From Streptococcus suis (GTDB taxonomy: Bacteria > Bacillota > Bacilli > Lactobacillales > Streptococcaceae), in assembly GCF_002960445.1 (NCBI RefSeq), contig NZ_POJD01000195.1, positions 1-64,000 of the forward strand: DNA of 64,000 nucleotides, read 5' to 3'. How positions within the stretch are numbered: position 1 is the first letter of the stretch; each line of letters begins with the position of its first letter. Shown piece after piece: positions 35,070-45,476 of this stretch. The notes under the pieces were generated by a model. It was not told where the DNA came from, made no database searches, and saw only the letters and a program-made list of their open reading frames with translations. The position numbers were made by a program, and so were the translations under genes.

Positions 35070-36215
35070 TTACCAGCCACCGCCAGGACCAGTTGCTACA
35101 ATCTGGCTAATTTGTTGGCCATTAACAGTTACTGTGCCACCAGTGAATTCAACTGTACCGTCAAAGTCAAAGGCTGAAGTTGGCGCTGTAACATCGATTG
35201 TACCACCTGTGATGTAGATATCCCCATTGGCATCAAAAGCATCAGTATCTCCACTACCTACTGCAACTTTCAAATCACCACCAGTCACTTTGATAAAGAT
35301 GTCTGATGAAATTGTACTTGCCGCGTTGATAGCATCATCTGAACCGTAGACATCTAATGTACCACCATTGATGGTAATATTCGTTCCTTCCATAGCTTCT
35401 GCTGATTCTGGAACAGTAATCGTGCCTCCATCAATTGTCAGTGCGGTTTCTGCCTTGATGGCATCATCACCTGCCTTCACAGTGATAGCACCACCAGTAA
35501 TCGTTGTATAACCTTTTGTTGTATCCGTGTCATTTGTTGACTTGATACCATCACCACCTGTTGTTACATCAATGGCTCCACCATTGACAGTCATCGAATC
35601 TTTCCCTCGAATACCGTCATCAACTGCTGTTACTTTGATATTGCCAGCATTGACAACCATGTCATCCGTTGAAACAATACCGTCTTGGAAGTTTGCTTCA
35701 ACTGTTAGATTTCCATTACCAGTAATAGTCAAATCTGCTTCAACATGGATAGCACCTTCAATGTTTGTATCTGAGTGGTTGCTAGTATCTTTTACAGTAT
35801 TACTAGTTCCGTCTTTGATTTCCAATTCAACATTATCAGCCTGAATGACATTGATAGCAGCAGTATCTGAACTTGAGATTTCTGCACCTGCTAAAACGAT
35901 ACGGACATTGGCATCTGTTTCAACTGTCACACCTGCAGTTGTTGATCCGGTCAGGATGTAGGTACCACCTTCCGTAATGTTCAAACCATCATTTGACAAT
36001 GTTACTTCTGTTGTTGGAAGGGCTGACCAGTCAATTGAAGAAGTACTCGAAGTCGATGAGTTTCCGTTGCTTGTGGTTGAAGCGACATTTGTTTGACTAG
36101 TCGTTGCTGAACTTGATGTTGTTGTAGAACTTGAAGCTGTCGAACAAGCAGCCAAGACACCTAAACTCATAAGAGTGACGCCAGAGTAAAGAAGTTTTTT
36201 AAGATTTGTTTTCAT
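35070..36215 (-). CDS. DUF4353-type (carbohydrate-binding-domain annotated) lipoprotein
   Basis: 381 residues. The signal peptide ends in a lipobox LAAC (Cys near 24), followed by a Ser/Thr-rich linker (25-60). The rest is a right-handed beta-helix-like domain with short imperfect repeats of the form 'TVNGGAIDVTTGGDGIKS' (D-I-NGG or D-ITGG turns), ending GPGGGW. Similar proteins are annotated as carbohydrate-binding lipoproteins; ligand binding is not proven. AAAAGGA lies about 10 nt before the ATG. It is monocistronic. Confidence 0.85.
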   Translation of the reverse strand: MKTNLKKLLYSGVTLMSLGVLAACSTASSSTTTSSSATTSQTNVASTTSNGNSSTSSTSSIDWSALPTTEVTLSNDGLNITEGGTYILTGSTTAGVTVETDANVRIVLAGAEISSSDTAAINVIQADNVELEIKDGTSNTVKDTSNHSDTNIEGAIHVEADLTITGNGNLTVEANFQDGIVSTDDMVVNAGNIKVTAVDDGIRGKDSMTVNGGAIDVTTGGDGIKSTNDTDTTKGYTTITGGAITVKAGDDAIKAETALTIDGGTITVPESAEAMEGTNITINGGTLDVYGSDDAINAASTISSDIFIKVTGGDLKVAVGSGDTDAFDANGDIYITGGTIDVTAPTSAFDFDGTVEFTGGTVTVNGQQISQIVATGPGGGW

Positions 36216-36426
36216 AATGTAAATTCCTTTTCTTTCTTTAGGAAGTTCGCTTGCCTTCCTGATATGCTCTTAGTTTACTCCACATTCCTAAAAGAAAGAT
36301 TAAAGATAGCCAAAAGAAAACTTAAAATAGACCGCAATGCTTTCTAACTCACCAGCATGTCAACCAAACCTGAATTAATACATTCAATTGATTGGTCTTT
36401 CCACATATAGCCCATTCAGAAGCTAA

Positions 36427-36452
36427 AAAGCCGAATGTTGCCATCCGACTTT
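36427..36452 (-). terminator. rbfA operon terminator
   Basis: AGTCGGATG / CATTCGGCT arms (two G-U pairs) followed by TTTTTA on the minus strand, after the rbfA stop. Confidence 0.55.
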
Positions 36453-36458
36453 CCTATC

Positions 36459-36812
36459 TTAATCTTTTTGCTCAAGGGCACGCAACATCTGATCGATCTT
36501 GTTGCCGTACTCAATGGATTGGTCTTTTTCAAAGACCAAATCAGGAATTTTATAGAGGGTCAGCTTGCGACCTAGTTCTCTCTTAATGGTTCCTGTTGCT
36601 TTTTCAAGACCTGTTTGGGCTTTTTGATTGTCAGAAGCCAGGTTACTCATAATGGTATAGTAAACCTTGGCCATGGACAAATCGCCGACCATCTGCACAT
36701 CAGTGATGGTCACTCCTTGTACACGGGGATCGCGAACTTTCTTTTGCAAAATCTCATTGACTTCGCGCTTGATTTCCATCCCAACACGGTCTGTTCGAAA
36801 ATGGTTTGCCAT
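36459..36812 (-). CDS. rbfA: 30S ribosome-binding factor A
   Basis: 117-residue KH-fold protein that binds immature 30S subunits and supports 16S rRNA 5'-end maturation, notably in the cold. Recognised from [20 protein letters not shown] and the [20 protein letters not shown] strand region. The start is ATG 36812, with AAAGGA 6 nt upstream; the ATG two codons earlier overlaps that spacing. It is last in the rimP-nusA-ylxR-ylxQ-infB-rbfA operon and is separated from infB by a terminator-like hairpin. Confidence 0.96.
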   Translation of the reverse strand: MANHFRTDRVGMEIKREVNEILQKKVRDPRVQGVTITDVQMVGDLSMAKVYYTIMSNLASDNQKAQTGLEKATGTIKRELGRKLTLYKIPDLVFEKDQSIEYGNKIDQMLRALEQKD

Positions 36813-36838
36813 AGTCATTCCTTTCTTAGATGATAGAA

Positions 36839-36858
36839 AAGCTGAGTTTCCTCAGCTT
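36839..36858 (-). terminator. Hairpin between infB and rbfA
   Basis: AAGCTGAG-gaaa-CTCAGCTT followed by TTTTC on the minus strand, 20 nt before the rbfA start. A partial terminator that may lower rbfA expression relative to infB. Confidence 0.65.
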
Positions 36859-36933
36859 AACATTGTTTCATAAGAGGGCTTCGGTAGAACAAATATCTCA
36901 GTTCCCTTGACACCCTTGCTTTTTAAAAAGCTG

Positions 36934-39717
36934 TTATTTCTTAATTTCTTCCATGATGTAGGCTTCGATGGTATCATCTACACGGATGTCGTTGTAGTTT
37001 TCAATCATCAAACCACCTTCTTGGGCGTTACCGACTTCTTTCACATCATCCTTGTAACGCTTCAAGCTGCCCAATTTACCGTCAAAGATAACAACGCCAT
37101 CTCGGATAACACGAACACTTGAATCACGGGTAACCTTACCACGTACAACCATGAAACCACCGATCGTTCCGACTTTAGACACTTTAAATGTTTCACGGAT
37201 GATCGCTTCACCGATGATTTTTTCTTCGTACTCAGGATCCAACATCCCTTTCATGGCATCTTCCATCTCTTCAATCACCTTATAGATGATACTGTGGAGG
37301 CGAACTTCTACATCATCTGCTTCTGCTTGACTACGAGCCTCAGCAGTTGGACGTACGTTGAAACCAATTACAAGGGCATTTGATGCTTCTGCAAGTGTAA
37401 TATCAGACTCGTTGATAGCACCTACTGCAGAGTGAACGATATTGACGCGCACGCCTTCCACTTCGATTTTCTGAAGAGAGGTTGCAAGGGCCTCTACAGA
37501 ACCTTGTACATCGGCCTTGATAATGACGTTGACAGACTTAACTTCACCTGCTTTAAGGGTATCAAAGAGGTTTTCAAGGCTGACACGTTGGGTTGCCTGA
37601 CGTTGTTTGAGAAGGGCACGTTTAGCACGCTCTTCACCGGCTGCACGCGCAGATTTCTCATCTTCATAGACAGCGAAGTGATCGCCAGCCATTGGCGTTT
37701 CGTTCAAACCAGTGATCGAAACCGGTGTAGATGGTCCAGCCACCTTGACACGACGACCAAGGTCATTTGTCATGGCACGAACACGACCGAAGGTATTTCC
37801 GACAACGATTGGGTCTTGAACATTCAAGGTACCTTGTTGAACAAGAAGGGTCGCAACAGCACCTTTTCCTTTGTCCAAATGAGCTTCGATAACCGTACCA
37901 ATAGCACGAACAGTTGGGTCTGCCTTAAGTTCTTGGATCTCAGCTACAAGAAGAACTGTTTCCAACAACTCATCAATATTTTGGTTGAACTTAGCAGAAA
38001 TTTCTACGAATTCAGACTCGCCACCCCAGGCAGTTGAAATAACGCCGTGTTCAGCCAATTCACCGATAACACGCTCTGGGTTGGCTCCTGGCTTGTCAAT
38101 CTTGTTGATAGCAACGATGATTGGAACATTGGCAGCTTTGGAGTGGTTGATGGCCTCAATGGTCTGTGGCATGACACCGTCATCTGCTGCAACGACCAAG
38201 ATGGTCAAGTCGGTCACAGAAGCACCACGAGCACGCATAGATGTAAAGGCAGCGTGTCCAGGCGTATCCAAGAAGGTAATTTTCTTGCCATTTTCTTCGA
38301 TTTGGTAGGCACCAATATGCTGGGTGATACCTCCTGCTTCGCCTGTTGCCACACGAGAATTACGAAGGGTATCCAAAAGGGTTGTCTTACCGTGGTCAAC
38401 GTGTCCCATGATGGTCACAACAGGTGGACGCTCAACCATTTCCTCTTCATTGAGGTAGCCCTCTTCGACGAAGAAACGTTCAATGTCAGCGTTATCGACC
38501 TCAACCTTTTCCTTGGCCTCGATTCCATAATCTACCATAAGGAGTTCGATGGTGTCGCCATCTAGAGATTGGTTCTGAGTTGCCATGACACCCATGAGGA
38601 AGAGTTTCTTCACAATTTCAGCAGGTTCACGTTTGATCCGTTTTGCAATTTCTGCAACGGTCATGCCAGCTGTGTATTCAAATTCTGTTGGCAATTCGTG
38701 GAACTTGCGTTCAGTTGCTGGCTTGACAGGTTGGTTACTCTTGCCTTTTTTGTTTTTCTTGTTGTTATTCCAGTTACTATTTCTTTGATTTCTCACTTGA
38801 TTTTGACTATTTCGATTTCTTTGTTGTTTCCGTGGACCATCTTCTTCGTCACTATTAAAGTCACGTTTCTTGTCTGGTCGAGCTTGTTTTTTACGACGGG
38901 TATCTAGAGCACTTTCTGCAACCTTCTCAGGCACCGCTGCGACTGGTGCTGGTTTGACAAATGGCTTGCTTTCAATCACCGGTTCTTCGAACTTGATTTC
39001 CTTAGGCTTTTTCGGTTGCTTTTTAGCCTCCTGGGCCTGACGGAACCGTTCTTCGCTGGTACGAGCGTATTCTGCATTTTGCTCTGCTTTTAAGGCTGCT
39101 GCACGCGCTTTGAAGTCAATCTTCGGTGTTGCTGGTTTTGCAACCTCTTTTTGCTCAAAGCGTGCTGATTGAGTAGAACGGTTGTCACGATTATCGTAAC
39201 GGTCACCAAAACGATTGTCCCTACGCTTGTCTGAACCCTGCTCACGTCTGTTATCACGACGCTCATTGCGTTCATTACTTGGACGGCCTTGGCCTTGCTG
39301 ACGGTTGTCACGACGGTCTTGACCTTGTTTATTTTGTCCACCTTTACCCTGAGCTCGCTTAGCTGCTTGTTCCTTGGCACGCGCTTCACGCTCTGCCTTA
39401 AAGTTACGGCTCTGTGGGCGGTGAGGTGCTGCTGGAGCAACTGCCTTCGGTTCTTCCTTGGTAGCTGGAGCGGGTGCTTCTTGCTTTGCTACTGGAGCCT
39501 TGCTTTCAGTCGGTTTCTCAACAGACTGGACTTTCTCAACTGGTTTTTGAGCTTCTGCTTTCTTAGTAAAGCTGTCAGCCAAACGTTTGGCACTTGCTTC
39601 ATCTACACTTGAAGCATGGCTTTTGACTTCAAAACCCAATTCTTGAGCCTTAGCAACAACTTCCTTGCTACTTACGCCTAATTCTCGGGCAATTTCATTC
39701 AATCTCTTCTTAGACAA
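36934..39717 (-). CDS. infB: Translation initiation factor IF-2
   Basis: 927-residue GTPase that delivers initiator tRNA and promotes subunit joining. The N-terminal motif (residues 1-45, [19 protein letters not shown]) is followed by a long Lys/Ala/Pro/Glu region and an Arg/Asn/Asp/Gln-rich low-complexity stretch (about 120-200). The G domain begins near 430 with [20 protein letters not shown] and NKIDK, followed by the conserved C-terminal domains. The only plausible start is TTG at 39717 (AGGAGG 8 nt upstream); no ATG fits. It follows ylxQ by 17 bp. Confidence 0.97.
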   Translation of the reverse strand: MSKKRLNEIARELGVSSKEVVAKAQELGFEVKSHASSVDEASAKRLADSFTKKAEAQKPVEKVQSVEKPTESKAPVAKQEAPAPATKEEPKAVAPAAPHRPQSRNFKAEREARAKEQAAKRAQGKGGQNKQGQDRRDNRQQGQGRPSNERNERRDNRREQGSDKRRDNRFGDRYDNRDNRSTQSARFEQKEVAKPATPKIDFKARAAALKAEQNAEYARTSEERFRQAQEAKKQPKKPKEIKFEEPVIESKPFVKPAPVAAVPEKVAESALDTRRKKQARPDKKRDFNSDEEDGPRKQQRNRNSQNQVRNQRNSNWNNNKKNKKGKSNQPVKPATERKFHELPTEFEYTAGMTVAEIAKRIKREPAEIVKKLFLMGVMATQNQSLDGDTIELLMVDYGIEAKEKVEVDNADIERFFVEEGYLNEEEMVERPPVVTIMGHVDHGKTTLLDTLRNSRVATGEAGGITQHIGAYQIEENGKKITFLDTPGHAAFTSMRARGASVTDLTILVVAADDGVMPQTIEAINHSKAANVPIIVAINKIDKPGANPERVIGELAEHGVISTAWGGESEFVEISAKFNQNIDELLETVLLVAEIQELKADPTVRAIGTVIEAHLDKGKGAVATLLVQQGTLNVQDPIVVGNTFGRVRAMTNDLGRRVKVAGPSTPVSITGLNETPMAGDHFAVYEDEKSARAAGEERAKRALLKQRQATQRVSLENLFDTLKAGEVKSVNVIIKADVQGSVEALATSLQKIEVEGVRVNIVHSAVGAINESDITLAEASNALVIGFNVRPTAEARSQAEADDVEVRLHSIIYKVIEEMEDAMKGMLDPEYEEKIIGEAIIRETFKVSKVGTIGGFMVVRGKVTRDSSVRVIRDGVVIFDGKLGSLKRYKDDVKEVGNAQEGGLMIENYNDIRVDDTIEAYIMEEIKK

Positions 39718-39734
39718 TGCCTTGTCCTCCTGTT

Positions 39735-40043
39735 CTATTCCATAATAGACCTCATCTTCTTTGTAAATCCAGCGTCTGTCACTGCAAGAACTTTCCTAGC
39801 CTTGCCGACAGCTGCACTCAATTCCAGTGTTGAAAACACTGTTACAACTTCTACGTGATAGGTATGACTTTTATCTGTTACTTTTTTACTTAAATTTCCA
39901 GCAGCATCATTAGCTAAATAAACCAATTTTGCCTTTCCTTTTTGAATAGCTTCAACAACCAGGTCCTCACCTGAAACCAGGCGACCTGCTCGCTGGGCTA
40001 ATCCCAATAAATTTAAGATTTTCTGTTTCTTATTCCAGTCCAA
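39735..40043 (-). CDS. ylxQ: L7Ae-family RNA-binding protein YlxQ
   Basis: About 102 residues, L7Ae/L30e/Gadd45-type fold ([20 protein letters not shown] followed by [24 protein letters not shown]). Members bind kink-turn RNA, but the precise target in this operon is not known. A longer frame exists, but TTG at 40043 is preferred because GAGGAG lies 5-8 nt upstream and the protein then has the family's usual length. It overlaps the end of ylxR by 14 bp. Start-codon choice is the main uncertainty. Confidence 0.85.
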   Translation of the reverse strand: MDWNKKQKILNLLGLAQRAGRLVSGEDLVVEAIQKGKAKLVYLANDAAGNLSKKVTDKSHTYHVEVVTVFSTLELSAAVGKARKVLAVTDAGFTKKMRSIME

Positions 40044-40326
40044 GTTCTCTCCTCTTGACCTTGTGATCAACATAGGCAATCAATTCATCATAGAACTCTT
40101 CAGCTACTTCCATACTAAAGGAACGATCGAAGACACGACGTTTTTTAGCCTGGGCAGCTTCCGTATTATCTAGTTTGATATAGGCTCCTCGCCCATTGGC
40201 CTTGCCTGTTGGATCGATAAATACTTGACCTTCTTTATTTTTTACAATACGGAGCAAATCCCGTTTGTCGATGATTTCACCGGACACCACAGACTTGCGC
40301 AAGGGTATTTTTCTAGCTTTTGCCAT
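40030..40326 (-). CDS. ylxR: YlxR-family nucleic-acid-binding protein
   Basis: 98-residue basic protein of the YlxR family (KIPLRKSVVSGEIIDKRDLLRI, then DPTGKANGRGAYI). The family signature usually carries a GRGAYV-like motif, seen here as NGRGAYIKL. It has been proposed to bind RNA or regulate transcription in Bacillus and shares an operon with nusA and infB. AAGGAG precedes the ATG. Translationally overlaps ylxQ. Confidence 0.93.
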   Translation of the reverse strand: MAKARKIPLRKSVVSGEIIDKRDLLRIVKNKEGQVFIDPTGKANGRGAYIKLDNTEAAQAKKRRVFDRSFSMEVAEEFYDELIAYVDHKVKRRELGLE

Positions 40327-40342
40327 GGTTGCTCCTTTTGTC

Positions 40343-41485
40343 TTATTCTAGTTCTTCCGCGACTTCTTCTACAAGCTCTTCTGTTGCATATTGAGCCGCC
40401 TCAAATGCCTCATATTCGGAAGCAGACTTGATGTCGATACGGAAGCCTGTCAAATGGGCTGCCAAACGAACGTTCTGACCACGACGACCAATTGCTAGTG
40501 ACAATTTATCATCTGGCACAACAACCGTAGCATGCTTGCCATCTTCTGTATCAAACAATACTTGGTCAACTTCTGCAGGAGCGAGAGCATTGTAGATAAA
40601 TTCTGCTTCATCTGCTACCCACTCGATAACGTCAATATTTTCCTCAGTTGGAATCATGCGGTCATTTTTAGCATCGTAGCGAGCTGGGTGGAATTTGCTG
40701 GTGATTTTCTTGATATTTGAACCACCACGACCAACGATAGTCCCGATAGCATCCACGTTTGGATTATGACTACGGACAGCAACTTTCGTACGGTCACCAG
40801 CTTCGCGGGCCACACTCATGATTTCAACAGTTCCATCATATACTTCAGGAATTTCCTGTTCCATGAGGCGTTTGATCATCTCTGGATGGCTACGGCTGAC
40901 AAATACGTTCACCCCACGGCCGTTATCTTCTACCTTGTAAACATAGACTTCGATGCGATCATGTGATTGGAAAACCTCACCAGGAATTTGATCCTGTTTT
41001 GACAACTGGGCTTCAATGGTGCCAAGGTTGACATAGATAAAACGATTGTCAAAACGCTCTACCGTACCAGACATGATTTCATTTTCATGTTGCTTGTAGG
41101 TATTAAAGGTAATGGCACGCTTTTGCTTGCGCATTTTTTCCATGATGGTTTGCTTAGCTGATTGGGCAGCTACGCGACCAAATTCTGCCGGATCTTCTGG
41201 GAATTTGATTTTATCACCCATTTCATAAGCAGTTGAGATGGCCAAGGCATCCTTGAGGCTGATTTCCAAACGGCTATCAAAGACCTCATCCACTACTTCA
41301 CGGACAGTATATACGTGGAAATCAGCCTTCTTCTCATCAAACTCGATAACTGCTGACTCAGCTTGTCCATAGCGGCGCTTATAAGCAGAACGAAGTGATT
41401 CTGTCACTGCATCGATAATATCCGCCTTGTTAATACCCATGTCTTCCTCTAAAATACGGAAGGCTTCTAGCATTTCTCTACTCAT
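40343..41485 (-). CDS. nusA: Transcription termination/antitermination factor NusA
   Basis: 380 residues: N-terminal RNA-polymerase-binding domain (1-125), S1 domain (about 135-200; GTVERFDNRFIYVNLG) and two KH domains (about 210-345; VRSHNPNVDAIGTIVGRGGSNIK and LAIGRRGQNVRLAAHLTG, both with GxxG loops), then a short acidic tail. It lacks the extra C-terminal repeats of enterobacterial NusA, as usual in Firmicutes. It modulates pausing and termination. AAGGAAA precedes the ATG. Second gene after rimP. Confidence 0.97.
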   Translation of the reverse strand: MSREMLEAFRILEEDMGINKADIIDAVTESLRSAYKRRYGQAESAVIEFDEKKADFHVYTVREVVDEVFDSRLEISLKDALAISTAYEMGDKIKFPEDPAEFGRVAAQSAKQTIMEKMRKQKRAITFNTYKQHENEIMSGTVERFDNRFIYVNLGTIEAQLSKQDQIPGEVFQSHDRIEVYVYKVEDNGRGVNVFVSRSHPEMIKRLMEQEIPEVYDGTVEIMSVAREAGDRTKVAVRSHNPNVDAIGTIVGRGGSNIKKITSKFHPARYDAKNDRMIPTEENIDVIEWVADEAEFIYNALAPAEVDQVLFDTEDGKHATVVVPDDKLSLAIGRRGQNVRLAAHLTGFRIDIKSASEYEAFEAAQYATEELVEEVAEELE

Positions 41486-41524
41486 TTTGATTTCCTTTTG
41501 ATGTCAAAAGGTCCTTTCTTACAC

Positions 41525-41995
41525 TTAAATTTTAACGGCCAAACGTGCCTTAGCTACTGTCGAATATGGAATGGTCACTTCTTTTTTACGGGTCTTGTCC
41601 ATGTACTCCATGACCAAGTCTGTACCATCGAAAGACAGAAGAGTTCCTTCAAAAACCTTAACCTTGTCAATAGCCTGATAGAGCTTGACATGGATGTACT
41701 TCCCAACAGCCTGGGCAACAGCTTCAGCCGTCCTCAAGGGACGTTCCAAACCTGGACTGGTCACTTCCAGCATATACTGCTCTGGGAAAGGATCCGGCTG
41801 AATGGTATCCAAAAGCGGACTAATGACTTCTGACAAATCTGCCGTATCTTGAAGGGAAATCCCCCCTTCTTTATCAATGAAAATAGACAGGACATAGTCA
41901 CCACCCATTTTGCCATATTCCACATCTACCAACTCATAGGGAGCCTGGATAGCTGGTGCAATGGTAGCCGTGACTAAATCAACAATTGATGACAT
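41525..41995 (-). CDS. rimP: Ribosome maturation factor RimP
   Basis: 156-residue RimP, which assists assembly of the 30S subunit. Typical segments are [40 protein letters not shown] and [14 protein letters not shown]. The start is ATG 41995 with AAGGAG 6 nt upstream; a GTG two codons earlier overlaps the SD. It is first in the nusA-infB operon; promoter at 42090-42118 and a leader hairpin at 42046-42065. Confidence 0.96.
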   Translation of the reverse strand: MSSIVDLVTATIAPAIQAPYELVDVEYGKMGGDYVLSIFIDKEGGISLQDTADLSEVISPLLDTIQPDPFPEQYMLEVTSPGLERPLRTAEAVAQAVGKYIHVKLYQAIDKVKVFEGTLLSFDGTDLVMEYMDKTRKKEVTIPYSTVAKARLAVKI

Positions 41996-42045
41996 AGGCA
42001 CCTCCTTTTACAATTCTAACCTGCTACAATCTGCATACAGGGAAA

Positions 42046-42065
42046 GGGTTGACTGACGTCAACCC
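42046..42065 (-). promoter_or_regulatory. Leader hairpin of the rimP-nusA operon
   Basis: GGGTTGAC-gtca-GTCAACCC, a perfect 8-bp stem with a 4-nt loop, about 50 nt before the rimP start and just after the transcription start. No T tract on the minus strand. It may protect the 5' end or serve as a control site. Confidence 0.5.
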
Positions 42066-42089
42066 CCTTTTCTCTTTATTTCTCCCTGT

Positions 42090-42118
42090 ATTCTACCACA
42101 ATTTCTAGCACCTGTAAA
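42090..42118 (-). promoter_or_regulatory. rimP-nusA-infB operon promoter
   Basis: Minus strand: -35 TTTACA (42113-42118), 17-nt spacer, -10 TAGAAT (42090-42095) with TGG as extended -10. Confidence 0.75.
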
Positions 42119-42165
42119 GGAAAACGATAAGAATAGGTTCTTGTAAACGTTACCTATCACTTCAA

Positions 42166-42203
42166 GCAAAAATAAGGAGCCCACCTGGATTCCTTATTTG
42201 CTT
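42166..42203 (-). terminator. trmB terminator
   Basis: AAATAAGGA / TCCTTATTT arms with an inner CC/GG loop closure and T5 on the minus strand, right after the trmB stop. Confidence 0.8.
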
Positions 42204-42209
42204 ATCTTA

Positions 42210-42845
42210 TTAAAATCGCGCTTCCACACGATAGATAACCTGACCCTTGTTTGAGAATTTTTCCTCATACTCTGTCATAACATTGCCTTCCAAACCATCT
42301 GCATGTAGGTCTAGCCAGACCTGCTTCAAGACCATGCCGTATTGGGAAAAGCTAGCCAAACTATATTCAAATAAACCACGGTTATCCGTCTTGAAATGAA
42401 TTTCACCATTTTCAGGCAGAATTTCCTTATAGGTATCCAAGAAAGACTTGTAGGTCAAGCGACGTTTCTCATGACGTTTCTTGGGCCATGGATCAGAAAA
42501 ATTCAGATAGAGCTGATCAATCTCCGCAGGGGCAAAATAATTGGTCAAACTAGAACCATCCACCTGCAAGAGTTTGATATTTGGTAAACCAGCTTCTAAA
42601 ACTCGGTCCAAGGCATAACTCAAAACCGTCATCTGAATATCAATACCGATGTAGTTAATATCTGGATTTTGTGCAGCCATTCCTGTTACAAAACGACCTT
42701 TACCAGACCCAACCTCGATATGAATGGGGTTATCATTTCCAAAAATTTCAGCCCATCTCCCCTTGCACTCCTCTGGATTGGAGATAACATACTGGGGATT
42801 ATTTGCTAGGAGCTCACTGGCTCCCTTACGATTTCTAACTCTCAT
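42210..42845 (-). CDS. trmB: tRNA (guanine-N7-)-methyltransferase
   Basis: 211-residue SAM-dependent enzyme that methylates G46 of tRNA. The SAM site [17 protein letters not shown] (about 38-54), the NYIGIDIQ strand and [17 protein letters not shown] (about 115-131) are family signatures; the C-terminal [16 protein letters not shown] fits as well. It overlaps the end of ccrZ by 4 bp (ATGA), so the two are translationally coupled, as in other streptococci. Confidence 0.97.
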   Translation of the reverse strand: MRVRNRKGASELLANNPQYVISNPEECKGRWAEIFGNDNPIHIEVGSGKGRFVTGMAAQNPDINYIGIDIQMTVLSYALDRVLEAGLPNIKLLQVDGSSLTNYFAPAEIDQLYLNFSDPWPKKRHEKRRLTYKSFLDTYKEILPENGEIHFKTDNRGLFEYSLASFSQYGMVLKQVWLDLHADGLEGNVMTEYEEKFSNKGQVIYRVEARF

Positions 42846-43636
42846 ACTTCCCTATAAAAACTCTGGCGGAATTGACGCAGAGCGTAAATTTCTCTATTAG
42901 CCGCCAAGGTATTGTAACTCTCAACATGCTTGGCAATTTGATTGAGGTAGGCCAACTGACCATACCAATAAATCTTGTTCAAAACGGTTTGATTATACTT
43001 ATACCCGTAATCACGTAGCCATTCTTCCCAAGCCTGACGGGGAATGTAGTGGGTCAAAATATAGGCCACATCGACCATACGATCGGTCACACAGGCCGTT
43101 TCCCAATCCGTCAGATAAATGAAACCTGAAGTTGTTTCAACCCAGTTGCTATGGTGCAAATCCCCATGCACAAAGGTAGCTAGTTCCTGACGAAATCTAG
43201 GTACAGTGTTCAACAAATCCTGACACACGGATTGCAAATAGGAATTTTGAAGCAAAATCGGTGGCACTTCTTCCTGCCAACGACGAACCAAATCCTTCGG
43301 CTCCATATAAGTATAATTCATTTGAAGGGCCTGGTTAAGCAAAATCCGTGAAAAGTGCATCCGCACTAAAATTTGTCGAACCTGCTTGCTGGTCATATCA
43401 TGGCGTTCCAAGGTACGACCGTTGAGCCACTCCTGCTCCACACGGTGCCCCATACCTACCTCCCGATTTGCAGACAAAACAGGTGGTGTAATCTGCTCAC
43501 GAGCTAGTGCGGACACAATGGGAGGCATTTCATATTTTACAAAGACTTGCGTTCCGTCTGACCGTAGGCCCTTAAACGCTTTGCCACTATTTCCTGCAAT
43601 AGACTGTAACTGTAGCCCACTGGTATCAAACTGCAT
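42842..43636 (-). CDS. ccrZ: CcrZ-like kinase (cell-cycle regulator, APH fold)
   Basis: 264-residue aminoglycoside-phosphotransferase/choline-kinase-fold protein. Catalytic loop [10 protein letters not shown] (about 155-164) and the metal-binding TDWETA (about 175-180) are intact; the N-terminal nucleotide-binding lobe contains VFVKYEMPP. The position directly upstream of trmB and the overall similarity match CcrZ, the streptococcal septal regulator that links division to DnaA-driven replication and acts on ribose-type substrates. AAAGGAGG precedes the ATG. Confidence 0.88.
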   Translation of the reverse strand: MQFDTSGLQLQSIAGNSGKAFKGLRSDGTQVFVKYEMPPIVSALAREQITPPVLSANREVGMGHRVEQEWLNGRTLERHDMTSKQVRQILVRMHFSRILLNQALQMNYTYMEPKDLVRRWQEEVPPILLQNSYLQSVCQDLLNTVPRFRQELATFVHGDLHHSNWVETTSGFIYLTDWETACVTDRMVDVAYILTHYIPRQAWEEWLRDYGYKYNQTVLNKIYWYGQLAYLNQIAKHVESYNTLAANREIYALRQFRQSFYREV

Positions 43637-43689
43637 GCCTTACCTCCTTTAAAAATTCTTTACTATTTTACTAATTTTCAGCTATTTAG

Positions 43690-44727
43690 TCAATCAATTT
43701 TTTTCAATTTTGCAGGCAAATAGATTTCATGCAGGAAAAGTCCTATCAAGGCTAGCATACCTATCCAGATTTTTTCTTGGACAAATAGCAGAGCGACCAG
43801 TATTTCCACTAGCAAGAGCCCGTATAAAATGACCCGAAGCAGGCGCTGAAAATCTCTTATTTTACCTTTTTTGTCCAAGGGATAGAGTTGGGTCAAATAC
43901 TGGTAATCATAGTGCTTGTAGAGCCCCAAAAGTTGAAAGAGGAGCAGATAATGAAAGACCAATACCAGACCAATAGAGAGCCATGCCTCGTCAATGGCTA
44001 TCAAGGACAGAAGGATTAGCAAGAACAGGCGCAAGCTGAGACCAAAATAATCTCCAGCCCGTAAAAATGCCCTCAAGTAGAGATAGAACCAGGTTTGGCG
44101 AGAATGAAGCAAACGCAAGATGCCATCCAAATACCTTCTTGGCTTGACGGTCGCACTAATTCCTTTAACGGTCGTAAAGAGAGCAAAGAAGCGCAGGATA
44201 GTTTGCTTTCTCTTCTGCTCATCCTGAATGGCTGTTGACCAGTTCAAAATACCTTGTTGCTGGTAGGTTGCTAGCTGGTATTTTACTAGAAAATACTTGG
44301 CAACAAGCAAGACCACTATATAAACAACCACCATCCAGATTTCCAAACCCAGCTTCAGATAAATGGGTAAGAGCAGAAGCTGGAGCAAGACCTGCAATCC
44401 AGACCAAAGCACGAATGAACGACGGCTTGCAGCTTCAAATTCTTCCAAGACTTCCTTCTCCCTAGTTAATAGGAAAATCTGGTCAGCTTCCTCCAAATAA
44501 GTCGCCATTCTACCTGAAAACAAAATCAAGAAACTGACAGCAAGGACAATTAAAGTAATCGGCCAGGAATTTTTGGGAAAAGCTATCAAGAGTTGTCGAT
44601 ACTGCAAACTCAAAAATCCCAGAAAAACCATGAGCACCAAGACAAAATGATCATTCAAGACATAGCGCAGATACTTGGAACACCGTTCTAGAAAATCTCG
44701 TCTGCGTTTTTGGAACAATGCTTTCAT
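43690..44727 (-). CDS. ecsB: EcsB-like ABC transporter permease
   Basis: 345-residue polytopic membrane protein with about eight hydrophobic segments and Arg/Lys-rich loops (KALFQKRRRDFLERCSKYLRY at the N-terminus). It overlaps the upstream ATPase gene by 4 bp. EcsAB-type exporters affect protein secretion, competence and regulated proteolysis in Bacillus and relatives; the substrate here is unknown. The neighbouring ccrZ-trmB genes follow in the same direction after 53 bp. Confidence 0.86.
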   Translation of the reverse strand: MKALFQKRRRDFLERCSKYLRYVLNDHFVLVLMVFLGFLSLQYRQLLIAFPKNSWPITLIVLAVSFLILFSGRMATYLEEADQIFLLTREKEVLEEFEAASRRSFVLWSGLQVLLQLLLLPIYLKLGLEIWMVVVYIVVLLVAKYFLVKYQLATYQQQGILNWSTAIQDEQKRKQTILRFFALFTTVKGISATVKPRRYLDGILRLLHSRQTWFYLYLRAFLRAGDYFGLSLRLFLLILLSLIAIDEAWLSIGLVLVFHYLLLFQLLGLYKHYDYQYLTQLYPLDKKGKIRDFQRLLRVILYGLLLVEILVALLFVQEKIWIGMLALIGLFLHEIYLPAKLKKID

Positions 44728-45458
44728 CCAACTGCTCCTTCTTGGGTCAAGGCCAGGTAAATATCATTCAGACTAGCACCTTCCATACCAAATTGAGTCT
44801 GCAAGTCCGCCAAATTCCCTGTCGCCCTCACCTGTCCTTGATGCAAAATCACAAAGGAATCACACATCTTTTCAGCCGAGTCCAAAACGTGAGTGGACAT
44901 AAGGATAGAAGTCCCCTTTGCCTTTTCCTCTTCCAAGAGAGCAATCAAATCTGCAATGGCAACTGGGTCCAAACCTAAAAATGGCTCATCAACGATTAAC
45001 AAGCTCGGCTCTACCAGGAAGGCACAGATAATCATGACCTTTTGCTTCATGCCCTTAGAGAAATTAACCGGATACCAGTCTAACTTTTCTTCCAAACGAA
45101 AGATTTTCAGCAATCTCTCTGCTCTCTCCCAAGCAGCTTCCCATGGCAAATCGTAAGCCATTGCCACCACTTCCAAGTGCTCTTTTAGCGTCAACTCCTC
45201 GTATAAACTAGGTGTTTCAGGGATAAAGCCAATCTTCTTCCGATAAATTTCAGGAGCCTGAGCTAGCCCTTGGCCATCAATCAAAATTTGCCCCTGATAA
45301 GGCGTCAAGAGGCCGATGATTTCCTTGATAGTCGTTGATTTCCCAGCACCATTTAGACCAATCAAGCCAACCAATTGACCATTTTCAACCGTGAAGGTAA
45401 CATCTTTCAAGACAGGGATATTGACATAGCCCCCTGTGACATTTTTAACTTCTAACAT
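44724..45458 (-). CDS. ecsA: EcsA-like ABC transporter ATPase
   Basis: 244-residue ATPase with Walker A GLNGAGKST near 38, signature NFSKGMKQK and Walker B LLIVDEPFLGLDP, plus the switch His in MSTHVLDSAE. It powers the EcsB-type permease encoded next. The start at 45458 (MLEVKNVTGG) gives the normal length; an upstream extension would run through the promoter and into the divergent hit gene. AGGAA lies about 8 nt upstream. Confidence 0.9.
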   Translation of the reverse strand: MLEVKNVTGGYVNIPVLKDVTFTVENGQLVGLIGLNGAGKSTTIKEIIGLLTPYQGQILIDGQGLAQAPEIYRKKIGFIPETPSLYEELTLKEHLEVVAMAYDLPWEAAWERAERLLKIFRLEEKLDWYPVNFSKGMKQKVMIICAFLVEPSLLIVDEPFLGLDPVAIADLIALLEEEKAKGTSILMSTHVLDSAEKMCDSFVILHQGQVRATGNLADLQTQFGMEGASLNDIYLALTQEGAVG

Positions 45459-45476
45459 ACATTTATTCCTATAATT

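Noticed and set aside
36301..36340. CiaR-type TTTAAG direct repeat upstream of the DUF4353 gene
   Set aside because: Only one TTTAAG is intact; the second half does not match.
37432..38907. Several 100-200-codon plus-strand frames
   Set aside because: Antisense to infB; no initiation signals.
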